64,000 nt of DNA from Vulcanimicrobium alpinum (GTDB lineage Bacteria; Vulcanimicrobiota; Vulcanimicrobiia; Vulcanimicrobiales; Vulcanimicrobiaceae): positions 2,546,484 through 2,610,483 of the forward strand of contig NZ_AP025523.1 of the NCBI RefSeq assembly GCF_027923555.1. Direction: 5' to 3'. Below the pieces are notes generated by a model that was given only the letters and a program-made list of their open reading frames with translations, had not been told where the DNA came from and searched no databases. This document shows, piece after piece, positions 56,966 to 64,000 of the stretch (within the stretch, counting starts at the first letter, position 1; every line of letters starts with the position of its first letter). The translations under genes were made by a program, and so were the position numbers.

Positions 56966-57612
56966 GCTCTCGTTTCGGGGCTCAGTAGCCCGCGCTCGAT
57001 GCGCAGCACCCGTGCGCCGAACTCGACGATATCGGCCTCGTCGTGCGTGACGAGAACGACCGGGACGTCGAGCGCTCCCAGCGTTTCGCGGACGGTGCGG
57101 CGCACGGCAGCGCGCGTCGCGGGATCGAGCGCGGAGAACGGTTCGTCCAGCAAGAGGGCGCGCGGTTCCCAGGCCAGCGCCCGCGCCAGCGCGACGCGCT
57201 GGCGTTCCCCCCCGGAGAGCGCGCGCGGCCGCGCGTGCGCGAGGCGGTCGATCCCCAGCCGCTCGAGCCACGTGCGCGCGACCGCGTCGCGGTGCGCGCG
57301 CGCGATCCCGCGCGCAGCGAGCCCGTAGCCGACGTTCGCCAGCACGTCGAGGTGCGGGAAGAGCGCGTAGTCCTGAAAGACGTACGCGATGTTGCGGTGA
57401 TACGGCCGGACATGGTGGGCGCGGTCGTCGAGGATCGCGTCGTCGAGCTGCACGATCCCCTCGCCCGGACGCGTCAGCCCCGCGATCGTGCGCAGCAGCG
57501 TCGTCTTCCCCGCGCCGCTCGGCCCTGCGAGGACGGTGACGCCGCGGTCGAACGTCGCGGCGATCGTCAGCGTGAACTCGCGCAGATGCGTGCGCACCTC
57601 GACGCGGATCAT
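56947..57612 (-). CDS. modC: Molybdate ABC transporter ATP-binding protein
   Basis: A 221-residue ATPase. Walker A is LAGPSGAGKTTLLRT, the Q-loop is in AYVFQDYALFPHL, the signature LSGGERQRVALARAL and Walker B RALLLDEPFSALD are intact, and the switch His is in VLVTHDEADI. It lacks the C-terminal MOP (molybdate-sensing) domain of longer ModC proteins. ATG at 57612 overlaps the modB stop (ATGA). It powers uptake by ModAB. Confidence 0.92.
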   Translation of the reverse strand: MIRVEVRTHLREFTLTIAATFDRGVTVLAGPSGAGKTTLLRTIAGLTRPGEGIVQLDDAILDDRAHHVRPYHRNIAYVFQDYALFPHLDVLANVGYGLAARGIARAHRDAVARTWLERLGIDRLAHARPRALSGGERQRVALARALAWEPRALLLDEPFSALDPATRAAVRRTVRETLGALDVPVVLVTHDEADIVEFGARVLRIERGLLSPETRAAPSTS

Positions 57613-58382
57613 GCCGCGCGCCGTTCGAAGATCCGCGCCGTGACGACGACCGCGATCGCGACCGTGATCAGCACGATCGCGAGCGCCGCGGCGAGATCGA
57701 GATCGCCGCTTTCGAGCCCGAGATACACGGCGAGCGGCAGCGTCTGCGTGACGCCGGGGAGGTTGCCGGCGAACATGATCGTCGCCCCAAACTCGCCGAG
57801 CGCGCGCGCCCACGCCAGCACCGCGCCGCCGGCGAGCGCCGGCAGCGCGAGCGGGACGGTGATGCGCGCGAAGGTCCGCAACGGCCCCATCCCCAGCGTC
57901 GCCGACGCGTCCTCGAGCGCGCGGTCGACGCTCAGAAATCCGGTCCGTGCGGCGCGCACGTAGAACGGAGCACCGACGAAGATCTGCGCGATCACGACCG
58001 CGGCGGTCGTGAACGCGAGGCGGACGTGCAGCGCGTCGAGCAGCGGCGCCGCGGCGCCGAAGCGTCCAAAGGTGAAGAGCAGCGCGAGCCCGGCGACGGC
58101 GGGCGGCACCACGATCGGAAGATCGACGAGCGCATCGATCGCAGTCCGCCCGCGAAACGTGCCGCGCGCCAGCACGTAGGCAAGCGGCGTGCCGAACAGC
58201 AGGGTCAGCGCAAGCGAGCACGCGGTGGTGACGAGCGAGATGCGCAGCGCGTTCTGCGCCGCACCGCTCGCGAGCGCAGCGGCGAACGACGCGGGCGAGA
58301 GGTGCAGGTACAGCATTGCGATCGGAGCCGCGATGAAGAGCGCGAAGAGCGCCGCGGCGGTCGCGACCGCGGCGCGAATCAT
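57609..58382 (-). CDS. modB: Molybdate ABC transporter permease
   Basis: A 257-residue permease with about five to six TM helices. The EAA loop is ALEDASATLGMGPLRTFARITVPLALPAL, read around residues 155-185, the site that contacts ModC. Other family features are the VDLPIVVPPAVAGLALL region and GEFGATIMFAGNLPGVTQTLPLAVY. Start ATG 58382 overlaps the modA stop (ATGA). Confidence 0.93.
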   Translation of the reverse strand: MIRAAVATAAALFALFIAAPIAMLYLHLSPASFAAALASGAAQNALRISLVTTACSLALTLLFGTPLAYVLARGTFRGRTAIDALVDLPIVVPPAVAGLALLFTFGRFGAAAPLLDALHVRLAFTTAAVVIAQIFVGAPFYVRAARTGFLSVDRALEDASATLGMGPLRTFARITVPLALPALAGGAVLAWARALGEFGATIMFAGNLPGVTQTLPLAVYLGLESGDLDLAAALAIVLITVAIAVVVTARIFERRAA

Positions 58383-59149
58383 TCCTCGAAGCCGCGCGCT
58401 TTCAGAAAGGCAAGGCCCGCGGGCGAGGTGATGAAGTCGACGAACGCCTTCGCGCCGCTCGCGTTGGGCGCCGCCTTGAGCACCGCGATCGGATACGTCG
58501 CCTGCGGGGCGGTCGCGGGCGGAAAGCGCAGAACGCGCACCTTCGACGCGATCTGCGGCGTGACGTCGGTCGCATAGACGATTCCGGCGTCCGCCTCACC
58601 CAGCGCCACCTTCGTCGCGACGGCCTTCACGTCGGTTTCTTCGCTCACCACGTTCGCGTTCACACCGGCGACGTAGTTCGCGCCAAACGCCGGGTCCTTC
58701 GCCAGAGTGACCAGCGCCGTGCGCGCGTACGCACCGACGGGAACCGTAGGCGCGGCGAGCACGATCTTGACGCCGCCCTTCGCGAGGTCGGCGAGCGACG
58801 CGACGTTCCGCGCGGAGGAGCGTACCACGACGACGAGGCTGTTGTGCGCGAGCGTCTTCGGCTCGTTCGTGAGCGCGGAGACGCGCTGCATCTGCGCCGC
58901 GTTCGCGGCGACGAACACGTCGGCGGGCGCACCTTGCAGGAGCTGCGCCGCGAGCGCGTCGGAGCCGCCGAAGTCGAAGCGCACCATCGTGCCGCCGCTC
59001 GCTTTGGTGAACGCCGGAGCCGCGGCTTCAAAGGCCTCTTTTAACGATGCCGCCGCATAGACGATAACCGGATCGGCTGCGCCCGCAGCGAGCGGCGAGG
59101 CGACGAGCCCCGCGACGGCGGCGATCTGCAGCATGGTGATGCGACGCAT
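58379..59149 (-). CDS. modA: Molybdate ABC transporter substrate-binding protein
   Basis: A 256-residue periplasmic binding protein (signal MLQIAAVAGLVASPLAAGA). VYAAASLKEAFEAAAPAF, VRFDFGGSDALAAQLLQGAPADVFVAAN, LVVVVRSS, VPVGAYARTAL and GEADAGIVYATDV hold the family's oxyanion-binding Ser, Ala and Tyr positions. It binds molybdate or tungstate. ATG at 59149 gives a good signal peptide. No Moco-type riboswitch could be recognised in the 133-bp gap to the divergent HATPase gene. Confidence 0.93.
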   Translation of the reverse strand: MRRITMLQIAAVAGLVASPLAAGAADPVIVYAAASLKEAFEAAAPAFTKASGGTMVRFDFGGSDALAAQLLQGAPADVFVAANAAQMQRVSALTNEPKTLAHNSLVVVVRSSARNVASLADLAKGGVKIVLAAPTVPVGAYARTALVTLAKDPAFGANYVAGVNANVVSEETDVKAVATKVALGEADAGIVYATDVTPQIASKVRVLRFPPATAPQATYPIAVLKAAPNASGAKAFVDFITSPAGLAFLKARGFEE

Positions 59150-59282
59150 GGCCCGACCCGCTACGACCGTCCGCGCGACACGACCTGTCGCGCGCGGGGG
59201 CAGGGATACTCCTGCTCGCGGAGCATCCTTACGGCCCGCCCTTCGCAGCCGCATCTCGTCCGGCGGGGATGTGGAGGGAATC

Positions 59283-59732
59283 ATGTCGGCACTGGACCCG
59301 CGTCTGGAGCACGATCGCGTCGTGTTGGAAGACGACGAGGAGCGTTGGACGGTTCGCGCGGCGCACGCAAAGATCGCGGCGCGTCTGCGGCACGCGTTTC
59401 GCGACTACCTCGAAACATACGGCCATCCCGACTCCGACTTCGCCGCCGCGGAATCGGTGTACGGCGAGCTGATCTCTACTTGCGTGCTCCACGCACCCGG
59501 CGCGATCCGCGTCGAGTTCCGTTGGGCGGACGCGACGCTGACCGTCACCGACACCAGCGACCGGCTGCGCATGTGGCCGTTCTCCGCCGACGACAGCCGC
59601 GCGGAGTCGACGCATCACGCCTTCGCGATCGTTCGCGGGCTGTGCGATCACGTGCGCGTCACGCGCGATCCCGACGGCGGGACGCGCGCAAGCGTCGTGC
59701 TCCCCGTGACGCGCCGGGAGACGCGCCGCTAA
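59283..59732 (+). CDS. HATPase_c_2-type anti-sigma-like protein
   Basis: A 149-residue protein with a degenerate GHKL fold: AAESVYGELISTCVLHAPGAIRVEF in the N-box place (E...N replaced), LTVTDTSDRL for G1 and AFAIVRGLCDHVRVTRDPDGGTRASVVLPV at the end. The N-box Asn is missing, so ATP binding may be impaired. Such single-domain proteins act in sigma-factor partner switching. ATG at 59283 follows GGAGGGA. Divergent from modA. The other HATPase protein is at 6963. Confidence 0.7.
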   Translation: MSALDPRLEHDRVVLEDDEERWTVRAAHAKIAARLRHAFRDYLETYGHPDSDFAAAESVYGELISTCVLHAPGAIRVEFRWADATLTVTDTSDRLRMWPFSADDSRAESTHHAFAIVRGLCDHVRVTRDPDGGTRASVVLPVTRRETRR

Positions 59733-59980
59733 CCGGCTTCCGCCAGCGCTTTCGTGCCGGCGACGCCGGCGCGCAGCGCCGCTTCCCACGGACCGGCCTC
59801 GACGTCCGCCGGATCGTGCGGCGTCCAGTTCATGAGGAACTCCAGGACCACGCCGTCGCGCTCGTAGATCGCGTTCGTCACGAAACCGGCGAACCGCGGG
59901 TGATCGACGAGTTTGAAGAGCACGACGCGCGCCGACTCGTCCCAGACGATGATCTCGTCGAGACGCGCAGGGGCATGACG
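59729..59980 (-). pseudogene. 5'-truncated AtaL-like SRPBCC (DUF1857) fragment
   Basis: The frame contains RLDEIIVWDESARVVLFKLVDHPRFAG and GVVLEFLMNWTPHDPADVE, which resemble the C-terminal half of AtaL-like/DUF1857 proteins of ~150 residues. The N-terminal half is missing; an in-frame TGA lies at 59981-59983. It overlaps the 3' end of the epimerase gene in another frame. Upstream residues CTEFEGRDV in the epimerase frame could be part of the old AtaL sequence, implying a frameshift near 59975. A GTG at 59923 could make a 64-residue product. Confidence 0.55.
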
Positions 59981-60870
59981 TCACGGCCTTCGAATTCGGT
60001 GCAGTCGCCAAGCAGGGTGTCGCGCAGCGGCGCCCGCGACGGACGCCATTCCGGCGGTGCTTCGCCGGGATCGGCGAGCGCGTCCCACGTCGCCGCGTCG
60101 GCGTATTCGCCCAGCAGCGAACGGGCCTCGGCAAGCGGCCACGCTTCGGTCTCGCCGCGTCCCCGCACCGCGAGCGCGACCAGCGTCGCGAGATCGCGCT
60201 GCGCGAGATGTTCGCGCGACGACGGAGCGTACACGCGGGCGGCCTCGCCCGTCTCGAGGATCGCGGCGTACGCATCGGCGAGATCGTCGACGTGCACCGT
60301 CGACCAGCGCGCGCTGCCTTCGCCCACGTATCGCACGCGGCCCCGTTCGCGGGCGTCCCGCAGCATCCCACGCAGCACGACGCCGCCTCCGCGGCGTCCG
60401 TACGCGAGCGGCGGACGCACGACGCTGACGGCGACGCCGCGCCGCAGTCCGTCCAGCGCGCGATACTCGTTGGCGACGCGCCAGTGCCACGGCGGCGCGG
60501 CGGCGTCGGGACGCTCCTCGGCCGGATAGGCGGCGATCCCCGGCGGGAGCGCGAGCGTGCTGGTGTATACGAGCCTGTTTCCGGTTCCCTTGAGCGCCTC
60601 GATCAGCGCGTCGACGGCACGCCGTTCGACCGCGCCGCCGTTGGCCGGCTCGTACGCAGCGTGGACGATCGCGTCGGCGCCGTACGCGTGCTCGAAGAGC
60701 ATCTCGAGCGCGCGCAAATCGAGGACGCGCGTGCGCGCGCCCGACGCGCCCGCGCTTGCGGCCTGTTGGTCGTCGCGCACGAGCGCGAGCACGTCGTGGT
60801 CGCGACGCCGCAACGCGCCGACGATCGCCGCACCGAGATAGCCGCCCGCACCGGTGACGACGACGCGCAC
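59878..60870 (-). CDS. NAD-dependent epimerase/dehydratase family protein
   Basis: About 330 residues. The SDR NAD site is VRVVVTGAGGYLGAAIVGALRRR; FEHAYGADAIVHAAYEP, NRLVYTSTLALPPG and the extended-SDR catalytic segment WRVANEYRAL in which Tyr takes the YxxxK position but Lys is not seen follow. SVVRPPLAYGRRGGG and WSTVHVDDLADAYAAIL complete the set. The missing Lys may mean a non-catalytic or altered protein. The last ~30 residues (after TEFEGRDV) are low-quality and overlap the AtaL fragment, so the native end may have been lost. Confidence 0.78.
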   Translation of the reverse strand: MRVVVTGAGGYLGAAIVGALRRRDHDVLALVRDDQQAASAGASGARTRVLDLRALEMLFEHAYGADAIVHAAYEPANGGAVERRAVDALIEALKGTGNRLVYTSTLALPPGIAAYPAEERPDAAAPPWHWRVANEYRALDGLRRGVAVSVVRPPLAYGRRGGGVVLRGMLRDARERGRVRYVGEGSARWSTVHVDDLADAYAAILETGEAARVYAPSSREHLAQRDLATLVALAVRGRGETEAWPLAEARSLLGEYADAATWDALADPGEAPPEWRPSRAPLRDTLLGDCTEFEGRDVMPLRVSTRSSSGTSRRASCSSNSSITRGSPVS

Positions 60871-60875
60871 GTCGA

Positions 60876-61400
60876 TCAGTGGCGGCCGGCGGGCGGGACG
60901 GCCCACGTGTAGGCCGTCGACGGCTCGACGTTCGGCGGCAGATCGATCGGCGCCGCCGTTCCGGCGGGACCGAGGTGCCGGATGAACGCATGGATCGCCG
61001 CGAGGTCGCGATCGCTCATCTTCCCGTGGCTGAAATTCCACCACGGCATCGGCCCGGGACCGTTGCTCGTTCGAAAGAGCTGAACCCAGGCCGTCACGGG
61101 AAGCGCATGTGCGAACAGCCGCAGATTCGGCGGGTACGCGGTTCCCCACGGCCCGCGCGAACCGACGCTCGAGCCCGTGAGCCACGCCGATTCGGGGAGC
61201 GTGCCGTTCGAGACGGCCCAGCCCGGCGTATGACAGTCGTTGCAGCCCGCGGACTGCACCACATAGCGGCCCGCGGCAATCTGAGACGATGCTTCGACGT
61301 GCGGCGGTCCGGCGGCGACGCCGCCTCGTGCGCACCACGCGATCGCCGCGGCCGCGCAGGCCGCCGAGAGCAGTGCCCAAACACCGGAACGAGCGAACAA
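60876..61400 (-). CDS. Monohaem c-type cytochrome
   Basis: A 174-residue exported protein: hydrophobic signal (GVWALLSAACAAAAIAW), one haem site CNDCH near residue 53, and a probable distal Met in GPGPMPWWNFSH. It resembles the small electron-carrying cytochromes found with membrane dehydrogenases. TTG at 61400 is used, with GGAGG five bases before, shared with the end of the MFS gene. It lies between an MFS gene and an epimerase, so the partner is unclear; a link to phototrophic electron transfer is possible but unsupported. Confidence 0.85.
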   Translation of the reverse strand: MFARSGVWALLSAACAAAAIAWCARGGVAAGPPHVEASSQIAAGRYVVQSAGCNDCHTPGWAVSNGTLPESAWLTGSSVGSRGPWGTAYPPNLRLFAHALPVTAWVQLFRTSNGPGPMPWWNFSHGKMSDRDLAAIHAFIRHLGPAGTAAPIDLPPNVEPSTAYTWAVPPAGRH

Positions 61401-62978
61401 TCAAACCTCCATCGCGACGCGCGCGGGGGCGCCGTCGCCGGCGCGGCGCGGCCGCAAGAAGACGACAAGCGGAACGAACACGAACGTGAGCACGCCGACG
61501 AAACGCGCCGTGTCGGCGTACGCGAGAACGACCGATTGCCCGGCGACGAGCGCATCGAGCCGTGCGCGCGCGCTCGCCGAGCGTTCGCCGCCGTGCTCGG
61601 CGAGGTACGCGCGCACCGGAGCACGTCCCATCGCGACGCGTAAGCCGAGTTCCGTCTGATGCAGGGTCGTATCGCGCGCGATGAGCGTAACGAGGATCGC
61701 GGTCGCGATGCTCCCGCCCATCTGCCGCGCGAGGTTGAACATCGACGACGCTTTGGGAACGTCGTCGATCGGGGCACTCGAGAACACCACGAGCGAGAGC
61801 GGGACGAAGATCTGCGCGAGGCCGAGGCCGCTCAGCGCGAGGGGCCACAAGAACGTCCAAAACGATGAGATCGACGTCGTCACGTTCGCGAGCCACAGGT
61901 TCGAGATCGCGAGCATCACGAAGCCGGCGCCGATCTGCAGCCGCGGGTCGGTCTTTCCGCTCGCGGCGAGCCGCGCCGACGGCGGCGTCAGCAGCATCAC
62001 GAACAGCGCGCGGAAGAGAATCACCTCGCCGGCCATCGTCGCGGTGAAACCGAGCGACGATTCGACGTACTGCGGGAGCGTCACCAGACTTCCCATCAGC
62101 GAGACGCCCAGACACATCCCCAGCAGGCTCCCGGCGGCGACGCCGGGATTCTTGAGCACGCGCAGGTCGACGACCGGCGCGCGCGTTCCGAACAGCGACC
62201 ACGTCACGAACGCTGCGAGGCCGCACGCGGCGAGCACGGTCATCGTCACGATGAGCCGGTCGCCGAACCAGTCCTTCTCCTGTCCTTGGTCGAGGACGTA
62301 CTGCAGCGCGCCCAGGCCGACCGCGAGCAGCGCCACGCCCACGGCGTCGAGCGGGAGCCGTTCGGCGCGTTCGGGATCGCGCAGAAAACGCGCGACGATC
62401 GCGGCGGCCAGCAGCCCGACCGGGACGTTGACGAAAAACACCCACGGCCACGAGAAGTTGTCCGTGAGCGTCCCGCCCAGCAGCGGCCCGATCGTCGGGC
62501 CCACCACCGCGCCGATCGCAAAGACGCCCTGCGCGATCCCCTGACTGCGCTCGGGATAGGTGTCGCGCAGGATCGCCTGCGAGGTCGAGATCAAGCCGCC
62601 GCCCCCCGTCCCCTGCACGACGCGCCAGAAGACGATCTCGGCGAGCGAGTGCGAGAGACCGCACATGAGCGACGCGCCGACGAAGATCGAGATCGACGCG
62701 AGATAGTAGCGGCGCCGGCCGAAGCGGTGCTGCAGCCACGGCGTGAGCGGGATGACGACGGTGTTCGCGACGAGATACCCGGTGACGACGAACGCGCCTT
62801 CCTGCTGGCTCGCGCCGATGTTCCCTTGGATGTACGGCAGCGCAACGTTGACGATCGTCGTGTCGATCAGTTCGAGCAGCGTCGCGAGCACGATCCCGAT
62901 CGTGATGATCGCGCGGCGTGCGCCGTACTCGACGACGGGGCTCCAGGCGGCGTCGCGGGATGCGTCGCTCGCGCTCAT
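61401..62978 (-). CDS. DHA2-family (EmrB/QacA-type) MFS efflux transporter
   Basis: A 525-residue 14-helix MFS protein. TLLELIDTTIVNVALPYIQGNIGAS is the first-helix motif D1 of DHA2, then PLTPWLQHRFGRRRYYLAS (motif A), RVVQGTGGGGLISTSQAILRD (motif B), and GPTIGPLLGGTLTDNFSWPWVFFVNVPVG (motif C plus the following). It exports drugs with an EmrA-like adaptor and TolC. ATG at 62978 overlaps the tolC fragment stop (ATGA). No adaptor is visible, and tolC is broken, so efflux may be lost unless other copies exist. Confidence 0.92.
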   Translation of the reverse strand: MSASDASRDAAWSPVVEYGARRAIITIGIVLATLLELIDTTIVNVALPYIQGNIGASQQEGAFVVTGYLVANTVVIPLTPWLQHRFGRRRYYLASISIFVGASLMCGLSHSLAEIVFWRVVQGTGGGGLISTSQAILRDTYPERSQGIAQGVFAIGAVVGPTIGPLLGGTLTDNFSWPWVFFVNVPVGLLAAAIVARFLRDPERAERLPLDAVGVALLAVGLGALQYVLDQGQEKDWFGDRLIVTMTVLAACGLAAFVTWSLFGTRAPVVDLRVLKNPGVAAGSLLGMCLGVSLMGSLVTLPQYVESSLGFTATMAGEVILFRALFVMLLTPPSARLAASGKTDPRLQIGAGFVMLAISNLWLANVTTSISSFWTFLWPLALSGLGLAQIFVPLSLVVFSSAPIDDVPKASSMFNLARQMGGSIATAILVTLIARDTTLHQTELGLRVAMGRAPVRAYLAEHGGERSASARARLDALVAGQSVVLAYADTARFVGVLTFVFVPLVVFLRPRRAGDGAPARVAMEV

Positions 62979-63235
62979 CGTCCCGCCGCGACGCCGGTGC
63001 CAGCCCGCTCGACGTCGATCCCGTTGCGCGCGAAGATCGTCCCGGTCACGCGTTCGAGCTCGACGACAGCTTTGTTGTAGTCGGACTGTGCCTGCAGTTC
63101 CCGCCCCTGATTGGTCGCTAGGTCGACGAGGCGCTGCAGCACGAGAAACGTCGTCGAACTGCCGCGCGCGAACTTTCGCTGTTCGCTCTCGTACACCGTC
63201 TGCGCGGCCTCGCGCGCCGCGCGCGACGCGCCTAG
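62975..63235 (-). pseudogene. 3' remnant of a TolC-family outer-membrane factor gene
   Basis: The frame reads LGASRAAREAAQTVYESEQRKFARG, then SSTTFLVLQRLVDLATNQGRELQAQ and NKAVVELERVTGT, the C-terminal coiled part of TolC-type proteins, ending at TGA 62975-62977. Everything before LLGAS has been replaced by IS sequence (63236 onward), so ~85 residues of an originally ~450-residue protein remain. A run-on frame into the IS exists (to 63376) but is not native. Confidence 0.85.
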
Positions 63236-64000
63236 CAGCCCCGTGAAAAAATCGGCGCGTGGTTCGCGAACTGCCCGTTCAGCACGGTTTTCGGGAGGTC
63301 GGCGGACCTCTCGAAGCCCGTTGCCGAGCGGTTCATCTCGAAAACGCCCCCTCGGGTCAGCATCACTTCGCATCATGTCGCGGCCCTCAGATTGCGTATC
63401 CTGATCAAGTTGTACGCCGCGGCCGTCCAGCGCACAATGTCGCCGACCAGATCAAGCCCGCGGAAATGCACCTTGCGCAATCGGCCGATCGTCTTGCCCC
63501 ACCCGAAGCTCTCCTCGATCAACTTGCGCCTGCGTTGACTCACCGTGTAGCCCGGATGGCGGACGGTTCGGCGGTCGATCGCGCTGCGGCGACGGGTCGT
63601 ATTTTGAGCAACGTGCGGCGTCACGTTGAGCGCTCGCAACGCCTCGACAAAGTCTTTGGTATCGTACGCCTTGTCGGCGCCGAGCGTGATTCGGTTGCTT
63701 CCGCTGACCCCGCGAATCAATTCCAGCGCTGCTTCGCGTTCGGCGATCCCGGTCGCGCGAGTGGTCTTCACGCCGACTATCAAGCCGTTGCGATTCTCCA
63801 TCAGAGCATGTCCGAGATAGCCGAGAATCGCCGGCGCGCCGCTGCTCTTGCGGTACAACCGCGCGTCCGGATCGGTACTCGAGACGTGCGTCTCGTTGCT
63901 GCGCGGCCGGCCACGAAAGTTCACGCCCTCGTTGCGACCGCCGCTCGAGGTCGGCGGTTCGTCGTCCGACTTGGGCCGAAAGCTCTTGTGGCTGGCCCAC
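63236..64000 (-). mobile_element. IS5-family insertion sequence, cut by the window edge
   Basis: The element starts at about 63236, where TolC homology ends at CTAG followed by CAGCCCCGTGAAAAAATC, a plausible terminal repeat. It runs past 64000, so the other end is not visible. It contains the transposase 3' part (63373-64000) and a 137-bp non-coding end. CTAG at the junction fits the targets of several IS5-group elements, but the duplication cannot be checked. Confidence 0.75.
63373..64000 (-). CDS. IS5-family transposase, partial at the right edge
   Basis: The visible ~208 C-terminal residues carry SHKSFRPKSDDEPPTSSGGRN, FRGRPRSNETHVSSTDPDARLYRKS with the first Asp of the DDE core, LMENRNGLIVGVKTTRATG, ITLGADKAYDTKDFVEALRAL with the second Asp, PHVAQNTTRRRSAIDRRT, and SQRRRKLIEESFGWGKTIGRLRKVHFRGL with the Glu in the ESFGW motif. 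The start is outside the window. TGA at 63373-63375. Confidence 0.92.
   Translation of the reverse strand, partial: WASHKSFRPKSDDEPPTSSGGRNEGVNFRGRPRSNETHVSSTDPDARLYRKSSGAPAILGYLGHALMENRNGLIVGVKTTRATGIAEREAALELIRGVSGSNRITLGADKAYDTKDFVEALRALNVTPHVAQNTTRRRSAIDRRTVRHPGYTVSQRRRKLIEESFGWGKTIGRLRKVHFRGLDLVGDIVRWTAAAYNLIRIRNLRAAT

Noticed and set aside
56852-57328. A + strand frame beginning MSTRGSGYQGRRGS over modC
   Set aside because: It is antisense to modC for most of its length, and modC carries all ABC motifs.
59150-59282. Moco riboswitch upstream of modA
   Set aside because: The gap is only 133 bp and shared with the divergent HATPase gene; I could not trace the conserved paired regions.
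59878-62739. A 953-codon open frame spanning the MFS, cytochrome and epimerase genes on the minus strand
   Set aside because: Only its last third is the epimerase. The rest is arginine-rich shadow of the MFS and cytochrome genes, whose motifs are clear in their own frames.

Overview
The window is a GC-rich (roughly two-thirds G+C) bacterial chromosome segment whose core is a photosynthesis gene cluster for aerobic-type anoxygenic phototrophy with a type II reaction centre: bchN-bchB-bchG-bchP on the + strand, and bchF-bchC-bchX-bchY-bchZ, pufB-pufA-pufL-pufM-pufC and crtP-crtB on the - strand. A type II reaction centre with a tetraheme PufC, LH1 alpha/beta, COR (bchXYZ), a plant/cyanobacteria-type phytoene desaturase (CrtP) and folE2/hemL chemistry, in a genome that is not obviously proteobacterial, suggests a phototroph of Candidatus Eremiobacterota (WPS-2, relatives of Vulcanimicrobium). 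This phylum call is an inference from gene content and cannot be proven from the window. bchL, bchHDI, bchM and the ring-E cyclase are not here, so the cluster is split in this genome.

Layout. 1-7.4 kb: a TPR-like/LuxR-HTH regulator, an S9 peptidase, a small cell-wall pair (amidase-like, class A beta-lactamase-like), DUF72, a cyclophilin and an RsbW-like anti-sigma ATPase. 7.5-12.6 kb: bchNBGP, followed by a REP-like palindrome. 12.7-14 kb: an M28 peptidase. 14.1-22.2 kb (- strand): one tightly overlapping nine-gene unit bchF-C-X-Y-Z, dprA-like, a photoactive-yellow-protein (PYP) homologue, hemL and phhB. 22.4-26.4 kb (- strand): pufBALMC followed by a Crp/FNR-family regulator and a rho-independent terminator. 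26.5-27.2 kb: two unrecognised genes (150 aa soluble, 44 aa single-TM) with their own terminator, directly upstream of puf. 27.2-32 kb: a MetE-like methyltransferase, crtP-crtB and a DUF1858-Mrp ATPase.

32-48 kb is ordinary metabolism and accessory DNA: an amidohydrolase, a decayed quinone oxidoreductase, an AraC regulator, a haloalkane dehalogenase, DUF4139, M48, DUF2461, a glycosyltransferase, an ArsR-rhodanese/MFS/MBL cassette (the MBL gene interrupted by TGA), and a folate operon folP - folK::folE2 (an unusual fusion) plus a GH1-like protein. 48-64 kb holds large secreted peptidases, a peptide-binding lipoprotein, ilvE with a leader peptide and hairpin, modABC, a second HATPase protein, an epimerase/cytochrome c/DHA2-MFS/tolC group, and an IS5-type element that truncates tolC and runs off the right edge.

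How it fits together: bchN/B (with bchL elsewhere) and bchX/Y/Z reduce the chlorin rings, bchF and bchC modify the C3 side chain, bchG and bchP attach and reduce the isoprenoid tail, hemL supplies 5-aminolevulinate, and crtP/crtB make carotenoid precursors. The pigments load into LH1 and the PufLM reaction centre, which PufC re-reduces. A palindrome GGTGA-N6-TCACC lies upstream of both bchN and bchF and is a plausible site for the Crp/FNR-like protein encoded behind pufC. The most notable items are the PYP-like protein inside the bch operon, with all of the chromophore Cys, Tyr and Glu positions kept, and the unknown 150 aa/44 aa pair beside puf.
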